From NCBI GenBank assembly GCA_002313325.1, contig DCBE01000034.1, positions 1 to 18,202 of the forward strand: a stretch of 18,202 nt of DNA, written 5' to 3'. The translations under genes and the position numbers were made by a program. Source of the stretch: Flavobacteriaceae bacterium UBA1115 (lineage in GTDB: Bacteria > Bacteroidota > Bacteroidia > Flavobacteriales > Flavobacteriaceae). Below the pieces are notes generated by a model, which did not search any database, was not told the origin of the DNA, and worked only from the letters and a program-made list of their open reading frames with translations. Numbering within the stretch: the stretch's first letter is position 1; each line of letters begins with the position of its first letter. Below are positions 1 through 6,810 of the stretch, piece by piece.

Positions 1-632
1 TAATCCAAGGAGCGGCCATCCACTCTTGGTGGCGTGCCTGTTTTCATACGGCCCGATGTGAAGCCTCTCTCAATAAGTCGCTCGGTAAGACCAAAAGATG
101 CGCTTTCGCCTGCGCGGCCACCTCCAAATTGTTTTTCCCCAATATGGATGAGGCCATTTAAAAAAGTCCCGCTAGTTAGCACCACAGACTTCGCTTTGAT
201 TTTAATGCCTAGTGAGGTGACAACGCCCGCAATGCTATCTTTCTCAAAAAGCAAATCAGTCACCATTTCCTGATAGAAATCAAGGCGTTCTGTTTGTTCA
301 AGTTTGTTACGCCAATGCTGAGAGAACATCATACGATCTGATTGTACGCGTGGGCTCCACATGGCAGGGCCCTTAGAGCGGTTGAGCATTTTAAATTGAA
401 TGGCTGATGCGTCTGAAACAATTCCGCTGTATCCGCCAAGGGCGTCTATTTCCCTAACAATCTGTCCTTTTGCAATACCCCCCATGGCCGGATTACAAGA
501 CATCTGTCCAATATTTTGGAGGTTCATGGTTATGAGTAAGGTGCTGCTGCCCATGTTGGCTGCTGCTGCTGCTGCCTCTGCGCCTGCGTGCCCACCACCA
601 ACTACAATTACATCATAAAGATCACGAAACAT
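1..632 (-). CDS. mnmG: MnmG (GidA), tRNA uridine-5-carboxymethylaminomethyl modification enzyme, N-terminal part (3' end outside window)
   Basis: MnmG is an FAD-dependent enzyme that works with MnmE to modify U34 in the wobble position of several tRNAs. The 210 residues visible here start MFRDLYDVIVVGGGHAGAEA, a Rossmann FAD-binding GxGxxG motif at about residues 11-17. They continue with MSCNPAMGGIAKGQIVREID, an RSKGPAMWSPR segment, GTFLNGLIHIGE and a KTGTPPRVDGRS block just before the edge, all characteristic of the family. The full protein is usually about 620 residues, so roughly two thirds lie beyond base 1. The ATG at 632-630 overlaps the ybeY stop by 11 bp, so the two genes are probably cotranscribed and translationally coupled. 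No promoter is visible directly upstream, because the upstream bases are the ybeY 3' end with its parS site. Identification is secure; only the missing 3' end is uncertain. Confidence 0.97.
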   Translation of the reverse strand, partial: MFRDLYDVIVVGGGHAGAEAAAAAANMGSSTLLITMNLQNIGQMSCNPAMGGIAKGQIVREIDALGGYSGIVSDASAIQFKMLNRSKGPAMWSPRVQSDRMMFSQHWRNKLEQTERLDFYQEMVTDLLFEKDSIAGVVTSLGIKIKAKSVVLTSGTFLNGLIHIGEKQFGGGRAGESASFGLTERLIERGFTSGRMKTGTPPRVDGRSLD

Positions 633-1071
633 ACTTCTTCTTTTTTTGTTCCACGTGGAACAGTTGTATGCATGCCTGCTCTCCTTTTCGCATTTCCGTT
701 TGCTGGATGGCAGTTTTATCCTCAAATCCCAAACAATGTAAAAGCCCGTGAGACATCACTCGAAGCAACTCTTCGTCAAAAGCAGCTTGGTACACAGCTG
801 CGTTTTCGCGAACGCGCGTTAAAGAAATGGCAATGTTGGCAATAACGTCATTGTCAATAGTATCGTCAAAGGTAATGATGTCTGTTAACATGCTGTTTCT
901 CAGATATTTAAGGTTTAGTTTGAGCAGGGCTTCGTCGTCCATGAAAGCATAAACCAATGCCATGGACGTTGCGCTGTATTGCTTTGCGCATTTTATAAGC
1001 CAGTTCGCAAACATTTGTTCATCGCCAAGCACAAAATCTGTTTGGTATGTAAAATCTACCGATGCGTTCAT
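622..1071 (-). CDS. ybeY: YbeY endoribonuclease / rRNA maturation factor
   Basis: YbeY is a small metal-dependent protein involved in 16S rRNA 3'-end maturation and ribosome quality control. This copy has 149 residues, normal for the family. The signature is near the C-terminus: RVMSHGLLHCLGFEDK. The usual HGxxHxxGxxH zinc motif keeps the first two histidines but has Asp at the third ligand position, the form I associate with Bacteroidota members. The reading frame stays open upstream to 1215, but that stretch runs back through the divergent gltX start, so I take the ATG at 1071. This places the TATATTTG element at 1083-1076 just upstream of the start. The last residues, FHVEQKKKKYVS, include five codons that spell most of a parS site. 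The stop overlaps the mnmG start. Confidence 0.93.
   Translation of the reverse strand: MNASVDFTYQTDFVLGDEQMFANWLIKCAKQYSATSMALVYAFMDDEALLKLNLKYLRNSMLTDIITFDDTIDNDVIANIAISLTRVRENAAVYQAAFDEELLRVMSHGLLHCLGFEDKTAIQQTEMRKGEQACIQLFHVEQKKKKYVS
647..662. promoter_or_regulatory. parS: parS centromere-like site (ParB/Spo0J binding)
   Basis: TGTTCCACGTGGAACA is a perfect 16-bp palindrome. It matches the widespread chromosomal parS consensus (TGTTNCACGTGNAACA) at every defined base. It lies inside the 3' end of ybeY, where it encodes LFHVEQ, 15 bp upstream of the mnmG start codon. Chromosomal parS sites are bound by ParB and usually cluster near the replication origin. No parA or parB gene is in this window. 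The match is seen directly; the binding function is inferred from the consensus. Confidence 0.85.
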
Positions 1072-1075
1072 GGCG

Positions 1076-1083
1076 CAAATATA
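1076..1083 (-). promoter_or_regulatory. -7 promoter element for ybeY-mnmG
   Basis: On the minus strand this reads TATATTTG, matching the Bacteroidota sigma-A -7 consensus TAnnTTTG. It ends 4 bases before the ybeY ATG at 1071, so any transcript would have an extremely short leader or none. No convincing -33 TTG is seen at the usual distance. Confidence 0.55.
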
Positions 1084-1094
1084 TTCAATTAGAG

Positions 1095-1128
1095 TTGTAA
1101 TAAAAGATGAATAGTCGTTGTATCTTTG
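1095..1128 (+). promoter_or_regulatory. Promoter of gltX (TTG ... TATCTTTG)
   Basis: TATCTTTG at 1121-1128 matches TAnnTTTG. A TTG at 1095-1097 lies 23 bases upstream, at the long end of the range accepted for Bacteroidota promoters. The gltX ATG is at 1139, so the leader would be only a few bases long. The element lies back to back with the ybeY promoter in a 67-bp divergent gap. Confidence 0.6.
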
Positions 1129-1138
1129 ACAAATCATT

Positions 1139-2641
1139 ATGTCTGTACGCGTTCGTTTTGCACCTAGCCCTACCGGTCCCTTACACATTGGGGGTGTCCG
1201 CACAGCGCTATACAACTATTTGTTCGCCAAAAAATACAGAGGTGTGTTTGTCCTAAGGGTTGAGGACACAGATCAAAGTCGCTCTGTGAATAGGGCAGAA
1301 GACTATATATCAGAAACCCTTAATTGGCTTGGTATAACTCCAGATGAGAGCCCAAGCAATCCGGGCGCCGCAGGGCCTTACCGTCAGAGTCAGCGAAAAA
1401 AAATCTACCAAAAACATGTTCAGTTATTGGTAGGAAGCGGCAATGCTTATTTGGCATTTGATACTCCAGCTGACTTACAAAACCTGCGTGAAGTGGCTGC
1501 GCAAAAGGGTAAGCGCTTTATCTATAATTGGGAAAACAGAAAAGAACATAAAAACAGTTTATCGTTAAGTGTAGAGGAAGTAAACGCGTTAATCGAAAAT
1601 AACACCCCTTATGTTGTTCGTTTTAAGAGTTATTCTAAAGGGGCTAGTGGGTCGCTTTCCTTGGTTGACAAGATTCGCGGAGATGTCGTGGTTGACACTT
1701 CGCTGTTAGACGATAAAATTCTTGTAAAGCAAGACGGCATGCCTACCTATCACCTCGCCAATGTAGTAGACGATCACTTAATGGGTATCAGTCATGTGAT
1801 TCGAGGGGAAGAGTGGTTGCCTTCGATGGCGCTACATGTGCTGCTATACAATGCCTTCAGTTGGAAAGCCCCTGTTTTTGCTCATGTACCGTTGATTTTA
1901 AAGCCCACCGGAAAGGGAAAGCTTTCCAAGCGGGATGGTGATAAATTCGGTTTTCCTGTTTTTCCCTTGCGCTGGGACAAACACACGCTGGGCTTTAAAG
2001 AGGCGGGCTATTTACCTGAAGCAATGGTCAATTATTTGGCTTTATTGGGGTGGAACCCAGGTGGTAAAGAAGAGCTTTTTTCTTTAAAAGATTTGGCAGG
2101 TCTGTTTTCGCTTGATGGTATAACCAAAGCTGGTGGGCGATTTGACCCTGAACGTTGTAAGTGGTTTAACCAACAGCATCTCCATAAAAAAAATTCAGCG
2201 TTTATTGAGGCTTATCTTGATGAATTGCTTCAGCAAAAGGGCGTAGCCAACACGGGGGTTTCAACAGCTGCTGTAGTGGGGTTGGTACAAAAGCGACTCA
2301 CACTACTTACTGACCTTTGGGACGAAAGCCATTTCTTTTATGTGGCTCCTGTTGTATATGACGAAAAGGCTGTGCGCAAAGAGTGGAAAGAAAAAACACC
2401 CGGGATTTTATCTGAAATAGTAAAGGTTATTGAACGTGCTCCAAACGAAGAGGCGGAAACCTCAAGGGCAGCGATTAAATTATGGGCAGGTGAAAATAAT
2501 GTGAGTTTACGTAATATAATGGCACCGCTCCGCATTGCGCTGGTTGGTGCGTTAAATGGGCCTGATGTGTTTGAAATTTGCCATGTGCTAGGTAAAAAGA
2601 ATTCTCTCGAAAGAATAAGGAGTGCAATTTCTATTCTTTAA
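1139..2641 (+). CDS. gltX: Glutamyl-tRNA synthetase (GluRS)
   Basis: This class I aminoacyl-tRNA synthetase charges tRNA-Glu in the cytoplasm. It has 500 residues, a normal length. The N-terminus reads RFAPSPTGPLHIGGVRTALY, with the HIGH-type motif HIGG at residues 16-19. The KMSKS-type loop is KLSKRDG at 261-267. Between them are FVLRVEDTDQ and the HVIRGEEWLPS segment expected of the Rossmann catalytic core. The C-terminal third is the anticodon-binding helical region. The ATG at 1139 is preceded by a TATCTTTG promoter element, and an upstream start would remove the conserved short N-terminus. A separate GlnRS is encoded at 4259-6265, so this enzyme is probably the discriminating type that charges only tRNA-Glu. 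That last point is inference. Confidence 0.98.
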   Translation: MSVRVRFAPSPTGPLHIGGVRTALYNYLFAKKYRGVFVLRVEDTDQSRSVNRAEDYISETLNWLGITPDESPSNPGAAGPYRQSQRKKIYQKHVQLLVGSGNAYLAFDTPADLQNLREVAAQKGKRFIYNWENRKEHKNSLSLSVEEVNALIENNTPYVVRFKSYSKGASGSLSLVDKIRGDVVVDTSLLDDKILVKQDGMPTYHLANVVDDHLMGISHVIRGEEWLPSMALHVLLYNAFSWKAPVFAHVPLILKPTGKGKLSKRDGDKFGFPVFPLRWDKHTLGFKEAGYLPEAMVNYLALLGWNPGGKEELFSLKDLAGLFSLDGITKAGGRFDPERCKWFNQQHLHKKNSAFIEAYLDELLQQKGVANTGVSTAAVVGLVQKRLTLLTDLWDESHFFYVAPVVYDEKAVRKEWKEKTPGILSEIVKVIERAPNEEAETSRAAIKLWAGENNVSLRNIMAPLRIALVGALNGPDVFEICHVLGKKNSLERIRSAISIL

Positions 2642-2682
2642 TTATTTTGTCATACCTTTATGTTAACTTCAAAATATTTTTT

Positions 2683-3618
2683 ATGGACTCTATAATCAAT
2701 TTAATAATTGGCTTCGGCATCTTGTTGTTTGTTGTCTCTGCCATTTTTATAGTGAAACAACAAACAGCTGCCATTATTGAGCGTTTTGGTCGTTTTCAAA
2801 GCATTCGGCAGTCTGGTTTTCAATTGCGTATTCCCATTGTTGATCGAATTGCCGGTCGGCTGAGCCTTAAAATTCAACAGCTTGATGTAATTGTAGAAAC
2901 CAAGACCAAAGACGATGTGTTTGTAAAACTCAAGGTGTCTGTGCAATACATGGTCATCAAGGACAAAGTGTATGATGCCTTCTACAAGCTTGACTACCCG
3001 CACGATCAAATTACGTCTTATGTGTTTGATGTAGTGCGTGCAGAGGTGCCTAAGATGCGCCTAGATGACGTGTTTGAGCGTAAAGACGACATTGCCATCG
3101 CAGTTAAGTCAGAGCTAAACGATGCGATGATTAACTATGGGTATGATATTATTAAAACCTTGGTTACTGACATAGACCCCGACCTACAGGTAAAAGAGGC
3201 GATGAACCGCATAAATGCCTCAGAGCGTGAGAAAATTGCAGCGCAATATGAAGGAGATGCCGCCCGTATTTTAATTGTTGAAAAGGCAAAGGCAGAAGCA
3301 GAGTCAAAACGACTACAGGGACAAGGTATCGCCGATCAGCGCCGTGAAATTGCACGTGGTTTAGAGGAGTCTGTTGAGGTGTTAAACAAAGTCGGAATTA
3401 ACTCCCAAGAAGCCTCTGCGCTTATCGTAGTTACCCAACACTACGACACACTCCAATCTATCGGTGAAGAAACCAATACTAATCTAATTTTGTTGCCTAA
3501 CTCACCTCAAGCAGGATCAGAAATGTTAAATAATATGGTCGCGTCGTTTACAGCAAGTAACCAAATTGGCGAGGCAATGAAAGCAAGTCAAAAGAAAAAA
3601 GACGCTGGTGAGGCATAA
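2683..3618 (+). CDS. SPFH/band-7 (stomatin/prohibitin-like) membrane protein
   Basis: This 311-residue protein has one N-terminal membrane segment (about residues 5-25, LIIGFGILLFVVSAIFIV). A full SPFH domain follows, starting with KQQTAAIIERFGRFQSIRQ and including the RLSLKIQQLDVIVETKTKDD core. After it comes an Ala/Glu-rich helical stretch around residues 185-230 (NASEREKIAAQYEGDAARI) typical of stomatin/HflK/HflC/QmcA proteins, which oligomerise on membranes. Such proteins organise membrane microdomains or regulate proteases; the partner here is unknown. I chose the ATG at 2683. A TTG-initiated extension to 2647 would add 12 residues ahead of the membrane anchor and start 5 bp after gltX ends. 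It could be cotranscribed with gltX (41-bp gap). It is followed by a hairpin terminator. Confidence 0.9.
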   Translation: MDSIINLIIGFGILLFVVSAIFIVKQQTAAIIERFGRFQSIRQSGFQLRIPIVDRIAGRLSLKIQQLDVIVETKTKDDVFVKLKVSVQYMVIKDKVYDAFYKLDYPHDQITSYVFDVVRAEVPKMRLDDVFERKDDIAIAVKSELNDAMINYGYDIIKTLVTDIDPDLQVKEAMNRINASEREKIAAQYEGDAARILIVEKAKAEAESKRLQGQGIADQRREIARGLEESVEVLNKVGINSQEASALIVVTQHYDTLQSIGEETNTNLILLPNSPQAGSEMLNNMVASFTASNQIGEAMKASQKKKDAGEA

Positions 3619-3637
3619 GCCTTAAGGCGTTTTATAT

Positions 3638-3668
3638 AAAAACCCCGGCCTTGTGTTGGGGTTTTTTT
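3638..3668. terminator. Bidirectional intrinsic terminator between the SPFH gene and the DUF2490 gene
   Basis: AAAAACCCC at 3638-3646 pairs with GGGGTTTTT at 3658-3666 around an 11-base loop, and is followed by a run of T. The A tract on the left side gives a matching U tract on the other strand, so the hairpin can stop transcription from both convergent genes. The stop codon of the minus-strand gene (3667-3669) lies right at its edge. Confidence 0.85.
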
Positions 3669-4281
3669 ATAGGCTGATGTTGTGAGCGAGAGATACCAAA
3701 AACACCCATTTTTTCATGGTGGGAAACTGCCAGTGCATAATCCCTGTGTTTAGCTTTAGTGCTTGAGAAAGCTTCTTTGATAATTGTGCGGTAAATCTGT
3801 TTTGATTAAACCCCGGTCCCAAGTTCTGAAGGAAGACTTCTTCGCTTAGACTTAATGCTATTTTCTCTGTAATTGGTAGCGTTGCTGTAAGGCCAAAACG
3901 ATAGCGAAATTGCAGGTCTTTGTTAATCCAGCGCTCTTCTACGAAAACCGTGTTGGTAAGGCGCACTTTGTTGAGCTGGGTCGAGAAGGCTAATTTTTGA
4001 TATGCGCCATCTTCATTGATCGCGGCAATTTTTCTGTAACCTGCCGATAGGTTAACGTTAGTGGCGAGCGCACTGCTAAAGCCCGCAGTAAAGAGCGCTT
4101 GGTCTTTTGCCAAGTCTAGGTCAAAGCTGCGGTGTTGGTATTGCAAATCGATGCTGGTGTTGCTGTTTATTTTAAATTTATTCTTATAAATCAACCATGA
4201 GCCGAAATCTGTTTGGGTGTGGACGCTTTGGGCGAAAAGAAAACAAAGAATAAAAAGATTATAGTTTAACTTCTTGTGCAT
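3667..4281 (-). CDS. DUF2490 family predicted outer-membrane beta-barrel protein
   Basis: This protein of 204 residues has a cleavable signal peptide (MHKKLNYNLFILCFLFAQSV, probably cut after HTQ near residue 22). The body consists of alternating amphipathic strands rich in aromatic and polar residues (IDLQYQHRSFDL, LSAGYRKIAAI, FVEERWINKDLQFRYRFGLT). This is the pattern of DUF2490 proteins, thought to be small outer-membrane barrels of unknown function. The EERW...RYR and EEVFLQNLGPGFNQNR blocks are the family-like landmarks I recognise. Its start overlaps the end of glnS by 23 bp, so it is probably translated from the glnS transcript. Why a tRNA synthetase would be coupled to an envelope protein is unclear, and it may simply be compact packing. 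Confidence 0.78.
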   Translation of the reverse strand: MHKKLNYNLFILCFLFAQSVHTQTDFGSWLIYKNKFKINSNTSIDLQYQHRSFDLDLAKDQALFTAGFSSALATNVNLSAGYRKIAAINEDGAYQKLAFSTQLNKVRLTNTVFVEERWINKDLQFRYRFGLTATLPITEKIALSLSEEVFLQNLGPGFNQNRFTAQLSKKLSQALKLNTGIMHWQFPTMKKWVFLVSLAHNISL

Positions 4282-6265
4282 ATTTAATCAATAATGAGTT
4301 TTTGTCTGTTCGTGCCTTTTTTATAAAATCGATTGCATCTGGGTCTAGACCAACAGCTGTTTTTTGATGTGCTGCCAACACGATGGCAACAGCTATGCGG
4401 GTACCTGTTTTCTTTATGGCTGTATTGTAGAGCGGTGCTAACACTGCCGCTGGAATATCCTTTGCCAATGATGCGATTTGGTCGGCTGCCGCTTCCTGCT
4501 TTTCTGCGTTTAGGGAAGTAAACTTTTTGCCAAGTTTACGAAGCATGTCTAATGGAGAGGCGGCGTGTAGTGGTTGGGTTTGTTGTTGTGGTTTTGCCTG
4601 TAGTTTAGACCACGTATCGCGCAAGCCAACTGTTTTATTAAAAACGTTTCGTCCACCTTTGCTGTCTTGGTCACAGAAAAAGTACCCCAAGCGTTGAAAC
4701 TGAAAGCGATCCCCAGCTTTTGCTACAGACAACATTGGTTCTGCGAACGCTGTTTGAGCAAAAAAGGAGTCTGGGTTTAGCTGTGTGATAAAATCAACCT
4801 CCTTGTCTCCGTCAGGGTTTGACGTCTTAAACAGTCGGTCGTATTGGCGTACGGATATTTCTTTGGCATCTCCTACGGAAACCCAATGAATTGTTGCCTT
4901 TACTTTGCGCTGACTTTCTGGCCTGCCGCTACCGCTCAGACTTTTTGGGTCATAGGTACAATGCACGATCTGAATGTTTCCTGCTGCATCTTTTTCAACA
5001 GATTCGGCCTTAATGATATAAGCACTTTTTAAGCGCACTTCTTCACCTATTTTTAATCTAAAAAAGGCGCTGCTTGCTTCCTCACGAAAGTCTTCTTTTT
5101 CAATATACAGCGTATTGGAAAATGGGATTTTTCTCGTGCCAGCGCTTAAATCTTCAGGGTTGTTGTCTGTAGTAAGCATTTCCTGTTGTCCTTCTGGGTA
5201 ATTACTAATCACCAGTTTTATGGGGTCTAGAACCGCCATGGCGCGAGTGGCTGTTTTGTTTAAATCCTCGCGTACGCAAAACTCTAACAGAGAAGCGTCA
5301 ATGAGGTTTTCGCGTTTTGCAATACCAACAATTTGGGCAAACTTCCGTAAAGAAGCGGGGGTATAACCTCGTCGGCGCAACCCACATATAGTGGGCATAC
5401 GTGGATCGTCCCATCCGTTTACTTTTCCGTCCTCCACTAGGCGCTGCAACTTTCTCTTGCTAGTAATAGTGTAATTCAAATTGAGTCGGGCGAACTCCCG
5501 TTGTTTGGGCCGCAACCCGCTGTTGGCTAAATGATTTAAAAAAACATCGTATAGGTCACGATGCGGCTTAAACTCTAGGGTACACAAAGAATGTGAAATT
5601 TGTTCGATGTAATCTGACTGTCCATGGGCCCAGTCGTACATGGGATAAATACACCAAGTGTCTTTTGTTCTATGGTGAGCCTTGTGCATGATACGATACA
5701 AAATGGGGTCGCGCAACAACATATTAGGCGAAGCCATATCGCCCTTAAAGCGTAAAACATAAGCGCCCTCTTGATGTTGTCCTGCTTTCATTTCCTCAAA
5801 AAGCCGTGATGCTTCTTTTGGGTCTTGATTGCGATAAGGGCTGGCGCTTCCAGCAACGGTAGGGGTCCCTTTTTGTGCGGCAATTTCTTCTGGAGTTTGC
5901 GAATCTACATAGGCGTGGCCTTCATTGATAAGCTTTACTGCCCAAGCATGAAGTTGATCAAAATAATCTGATGCAAAACACTCCTTATCCCACGCATATC
6001 CAAGCCAAGCAATGTCCTCTTTTATGGCGTCGACAAAATATTGCTCCTCTTTTTCGGGGTTGGTGTCGTCAAAGCGGAGATTGACAGGCGCATCATATGC
6101 CTTTCCAAGTTCGAAATTTAAGCAAATAGCCTTGACATGGCCAATGTGTAAATAGCCGTTGGGTTCGGGCGGAAAGCGAAAGCGCAACAAAGAAGGGTCT
6201 AGTCCTGAAGCTAGATCTTCATCAATAATGTGTTCAACAAAGTTTTTAGCCTTTTTTTCCTGCAT
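4259..6265 (-). CDS. glnS: Glutaminyl-tRNA synthetase (GlnRS) with an extra C-terminal domain
   Basis: This class I synthetase charges tRNA-Gln directly with glutamine. The N-terminal part reads FRFPPEPNGYLHIGHVKAIC, with the exact HIGH motif at residues 40-43. The KMSKS-equivalent SKRKL is at 269-273, inside TITSKRKLQRLVEDGKVNGW. DPRMPTICGLRRRGYTP and the beta-barrel anticodon-binding region follow. The canonical enzyme would end near residue 556 (FNKTVGLRDTWSKLQ), close to the length of the E. coli protein. Here a Gln-rich linker (KPQQQTQ) leads into a further ~110 residues, largely helical and Lys/Ala-rich, ending IKYAQEVKL. Some GlnRS proteins carry an appended YqeY-type tRNA-binding domain, but I do not recognise clear YqeY motifs here. 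A TACCTTTG promoter element lies upstream. Confidence 0.97.
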   Translation of the reverse strand: MQEKKAKNFVEHIIDEDLASGLDPSLLRFRFPPEPNGYLHIGHVKAICLNFELGKAYDAPVNLRFDDTNPEKEEQYFVDAIKEDIAWLGYAWDKECFASDYFDQLHAWAVKLINEGHAYVDSQTPEEIAAQKGTPTVAGSASPYRNQDPKEASRLFEEMKAGQHQEGAYVLRFKGDMASPNMLLRDPILYRIMHKAHHRTKDTWCIYPMYDWAHGQSDYIEQISHSLCTLEFKPHRDLYDVFLNHLANSGLRPKQREFARLNLNYTITSKRKLQRLVEDGKVNGWDDPRMPTICGLRRRGYTPASLRKFAQIVGIAKRENLIDASLLEFCVREDLNKTATRAMAVLDPIKLVISNYPEGQQEMLTTDNNPEDLSAGTRKIPFSNTLYIEKEDFREEASSAFFRLKIGEEVRLKSAYIIKAESVEKDAAGNIQIVHCTYDPKSLSGSGRPESQRKVKATIHWVSVGDAKEISVRQYDRLFKTSNPDGDKEVDFITQLNPDSFFAQTAFAEPMLSVAKAGDRFQFQRLGYFFCDQDSKGGRNVFNKTVGLRDTWSKLQAKPQQQTQPLHAASPLDMLRKLGKKFTSLNAEKQEAAADQIASLAKDIPAAVLAPLYNTAIKKTGTRIAVAIVLAAHQKTAVGLDPDAIDFIKKARTDKNSLLIKYAQEVKL

Positions 6266-6281
6266 CGGAAAATATTTGCAG

Positions 6282-6289
6282 CAAAGGTA
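6282..6289 (-). promoter_or_regulatory. -7 promoter element for glnS
   Basis: Read on the minus strand this is TACCTTTG, an exact TAnnTTTG match. It ends 16 bases before the glnS ATG at 6265. No TTG is found at the standard -33 distance. It sits in the 71-bp divergent gap shared with folB. Confidence 0.55.
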
Positions 6290-6321
6290 CTTATTTAGGC
6301 CAACTCCGTTGTTTAAGTTTT

Positions 6322-6329
6322 TATATTTG
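6322..6329 (+). promoter_or_regulatory. -7 promoter element for folB
   Basis: TATATTTG matches TAnnTTTG and lies 7 bases before the folB ATG at 6337, giving a very short or absent leader. The -33 element is not obvious. Confidence 0.55.
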
Positions 6330-6336
6330 ACGCATT

Positions 6337-6696
6337 ATGGGAAAAATATATGTGGAAAACATTCGGGTCTATGCTTATCACGGGTGCTTGCCTGAAGAAA
6401 CGCTCATTGGAAGCAACTATCGTGTAGACGTCTGGGTAGCTGGCGACTTGTCTGTTTCTTCCGTTTCGGACCAACTGGCAGACACGATTGATTATGTAAG
6501 CATTTGCACTTGTGTGCTCGAGGAAATGGCAGCGTCCTCTAAGCTGTTAGAGCATGTGGCACAACGTATTATAAATCGTATTTTCAACGCAAGCGAGAGG
6601 GTAGAGGCAATTAATGTTAAGGTTACTAAAATTAATCCCCCTATTGAAAGTCATGTAGAGAATGTGGCTGTTGAGTTGCATGAAGAAAAGAAATAA
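6337..6696 (+). CDS. folB: Dihydroneopterin aldolase
   Basis: FolB converts 7,8-dihydroneopterin to 6-hydroxymethyl-7,8-dihydropterin and glycolaldehyde in folate biosynthesis. It has 119 residues, a normal length. Family landmarks are all present: VYAYHGCLPEE (residues 11-21) with the conserved HG and substrate-binding Glu; DTIDYVSI with Tyr53; SKLLEHVAQRI with Glu72; and VKVTKINPPI with the catalytic Lys98. It is divergent from glnS and is followed 43 bp later by tRNA-Cys on the same strand. No other folate gene is nearby. The start is fixed by the conserved short N-terminus and the promoter element directly upstream. Confidence 0.95.
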   Translation: MGKIYVENIRVYAYHGCLPEETLIGSNYRVDVWVAGDLSVSSVSDQLADTIDYVSICTCVLEEMAASSKLLEHVAQRIINRIFNASERVEAINVKVTKINPPIESHVENVAVELHEEKK

Positions 6697-6721
6697 AGGG
6701 TGGTGTATAGCACAAAAACGC

Positions 6722-6729
6722 TATTTTTG
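6722..6729 (+). promoter_or_regulatory. -7 promoter element for tRNA-Cys
   Basis: TATTTTTG matches TAnnTTTG and ends 10 bases before the mature 5' end of the tRNA (6740), an appropriate distance for a short 5' leader removed by RNase P. No TTG is seen at -33. Confidence 0.45.
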
Positions 6730-6739
6730 CATCCCTAAA

Positions 6740-6810
6740 GGCACCGTGGCCGAGTGGCTAGGCAGAGCTCTGCAAAAGCTTGTACAGCGGTTCGAATCCG
6801 CTCGGTGCCT
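6740..6810 (+). tRNA. tRNA-Cys (anticodon GCA)
   Basis: This 71-nt gene folds into a full cloverleaf. The acceptor GGCACCG pairs perfectly with CGGTGCC. The D stem is GCC/GGC. The anticodon arm GAGCT-CTGCAAA-AGCTT places GCA at positions 34-36. The T arm is AGCGG-TTCGAAT-CCGCT. The discriminator base is T (U73), an identity element for tRNA-Cys. CCA is not encoded; the next bases are CTA. The tRNA 3' end directly touches the stop codon of the convergent LysE-type gene, with no base between them. Confidence 0.96.

Noticed and set aside
541..600. GCT/GCC repeat in mnmG as a microsatellite
   Set aside because: It encodes the Ala-rich helix after the FAD-binding loop that is normal for MnmG.
1072..1215. 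N-terminal extension of ybeY to base 1215
   Set aside because: It would run through the divergent promoters and into the gltX coding region, and it adds 48 residues not typical of YbeY; the ATG at 1071 gives a normal-length protein.
2647..2682. TTG-initiated extension of the SPFH protein
   Set aside because: The ATG at 2683 directly precedes the membrane anchor, and the added residues look like translated intergenic sequence.
3353..3358. Another CACGTG core in the SPFH gene
   Set aside because: The flanks TTG and GTT do not match the parS arms.
6714..6730. Inverted repeat CAAAAA-CGCTA-TTTTTG after folB as a terminator
   Set aside because: The stem is only 6 bp and mostly A-T, lacks a following T run, and overlaps the tRNA promoter element.
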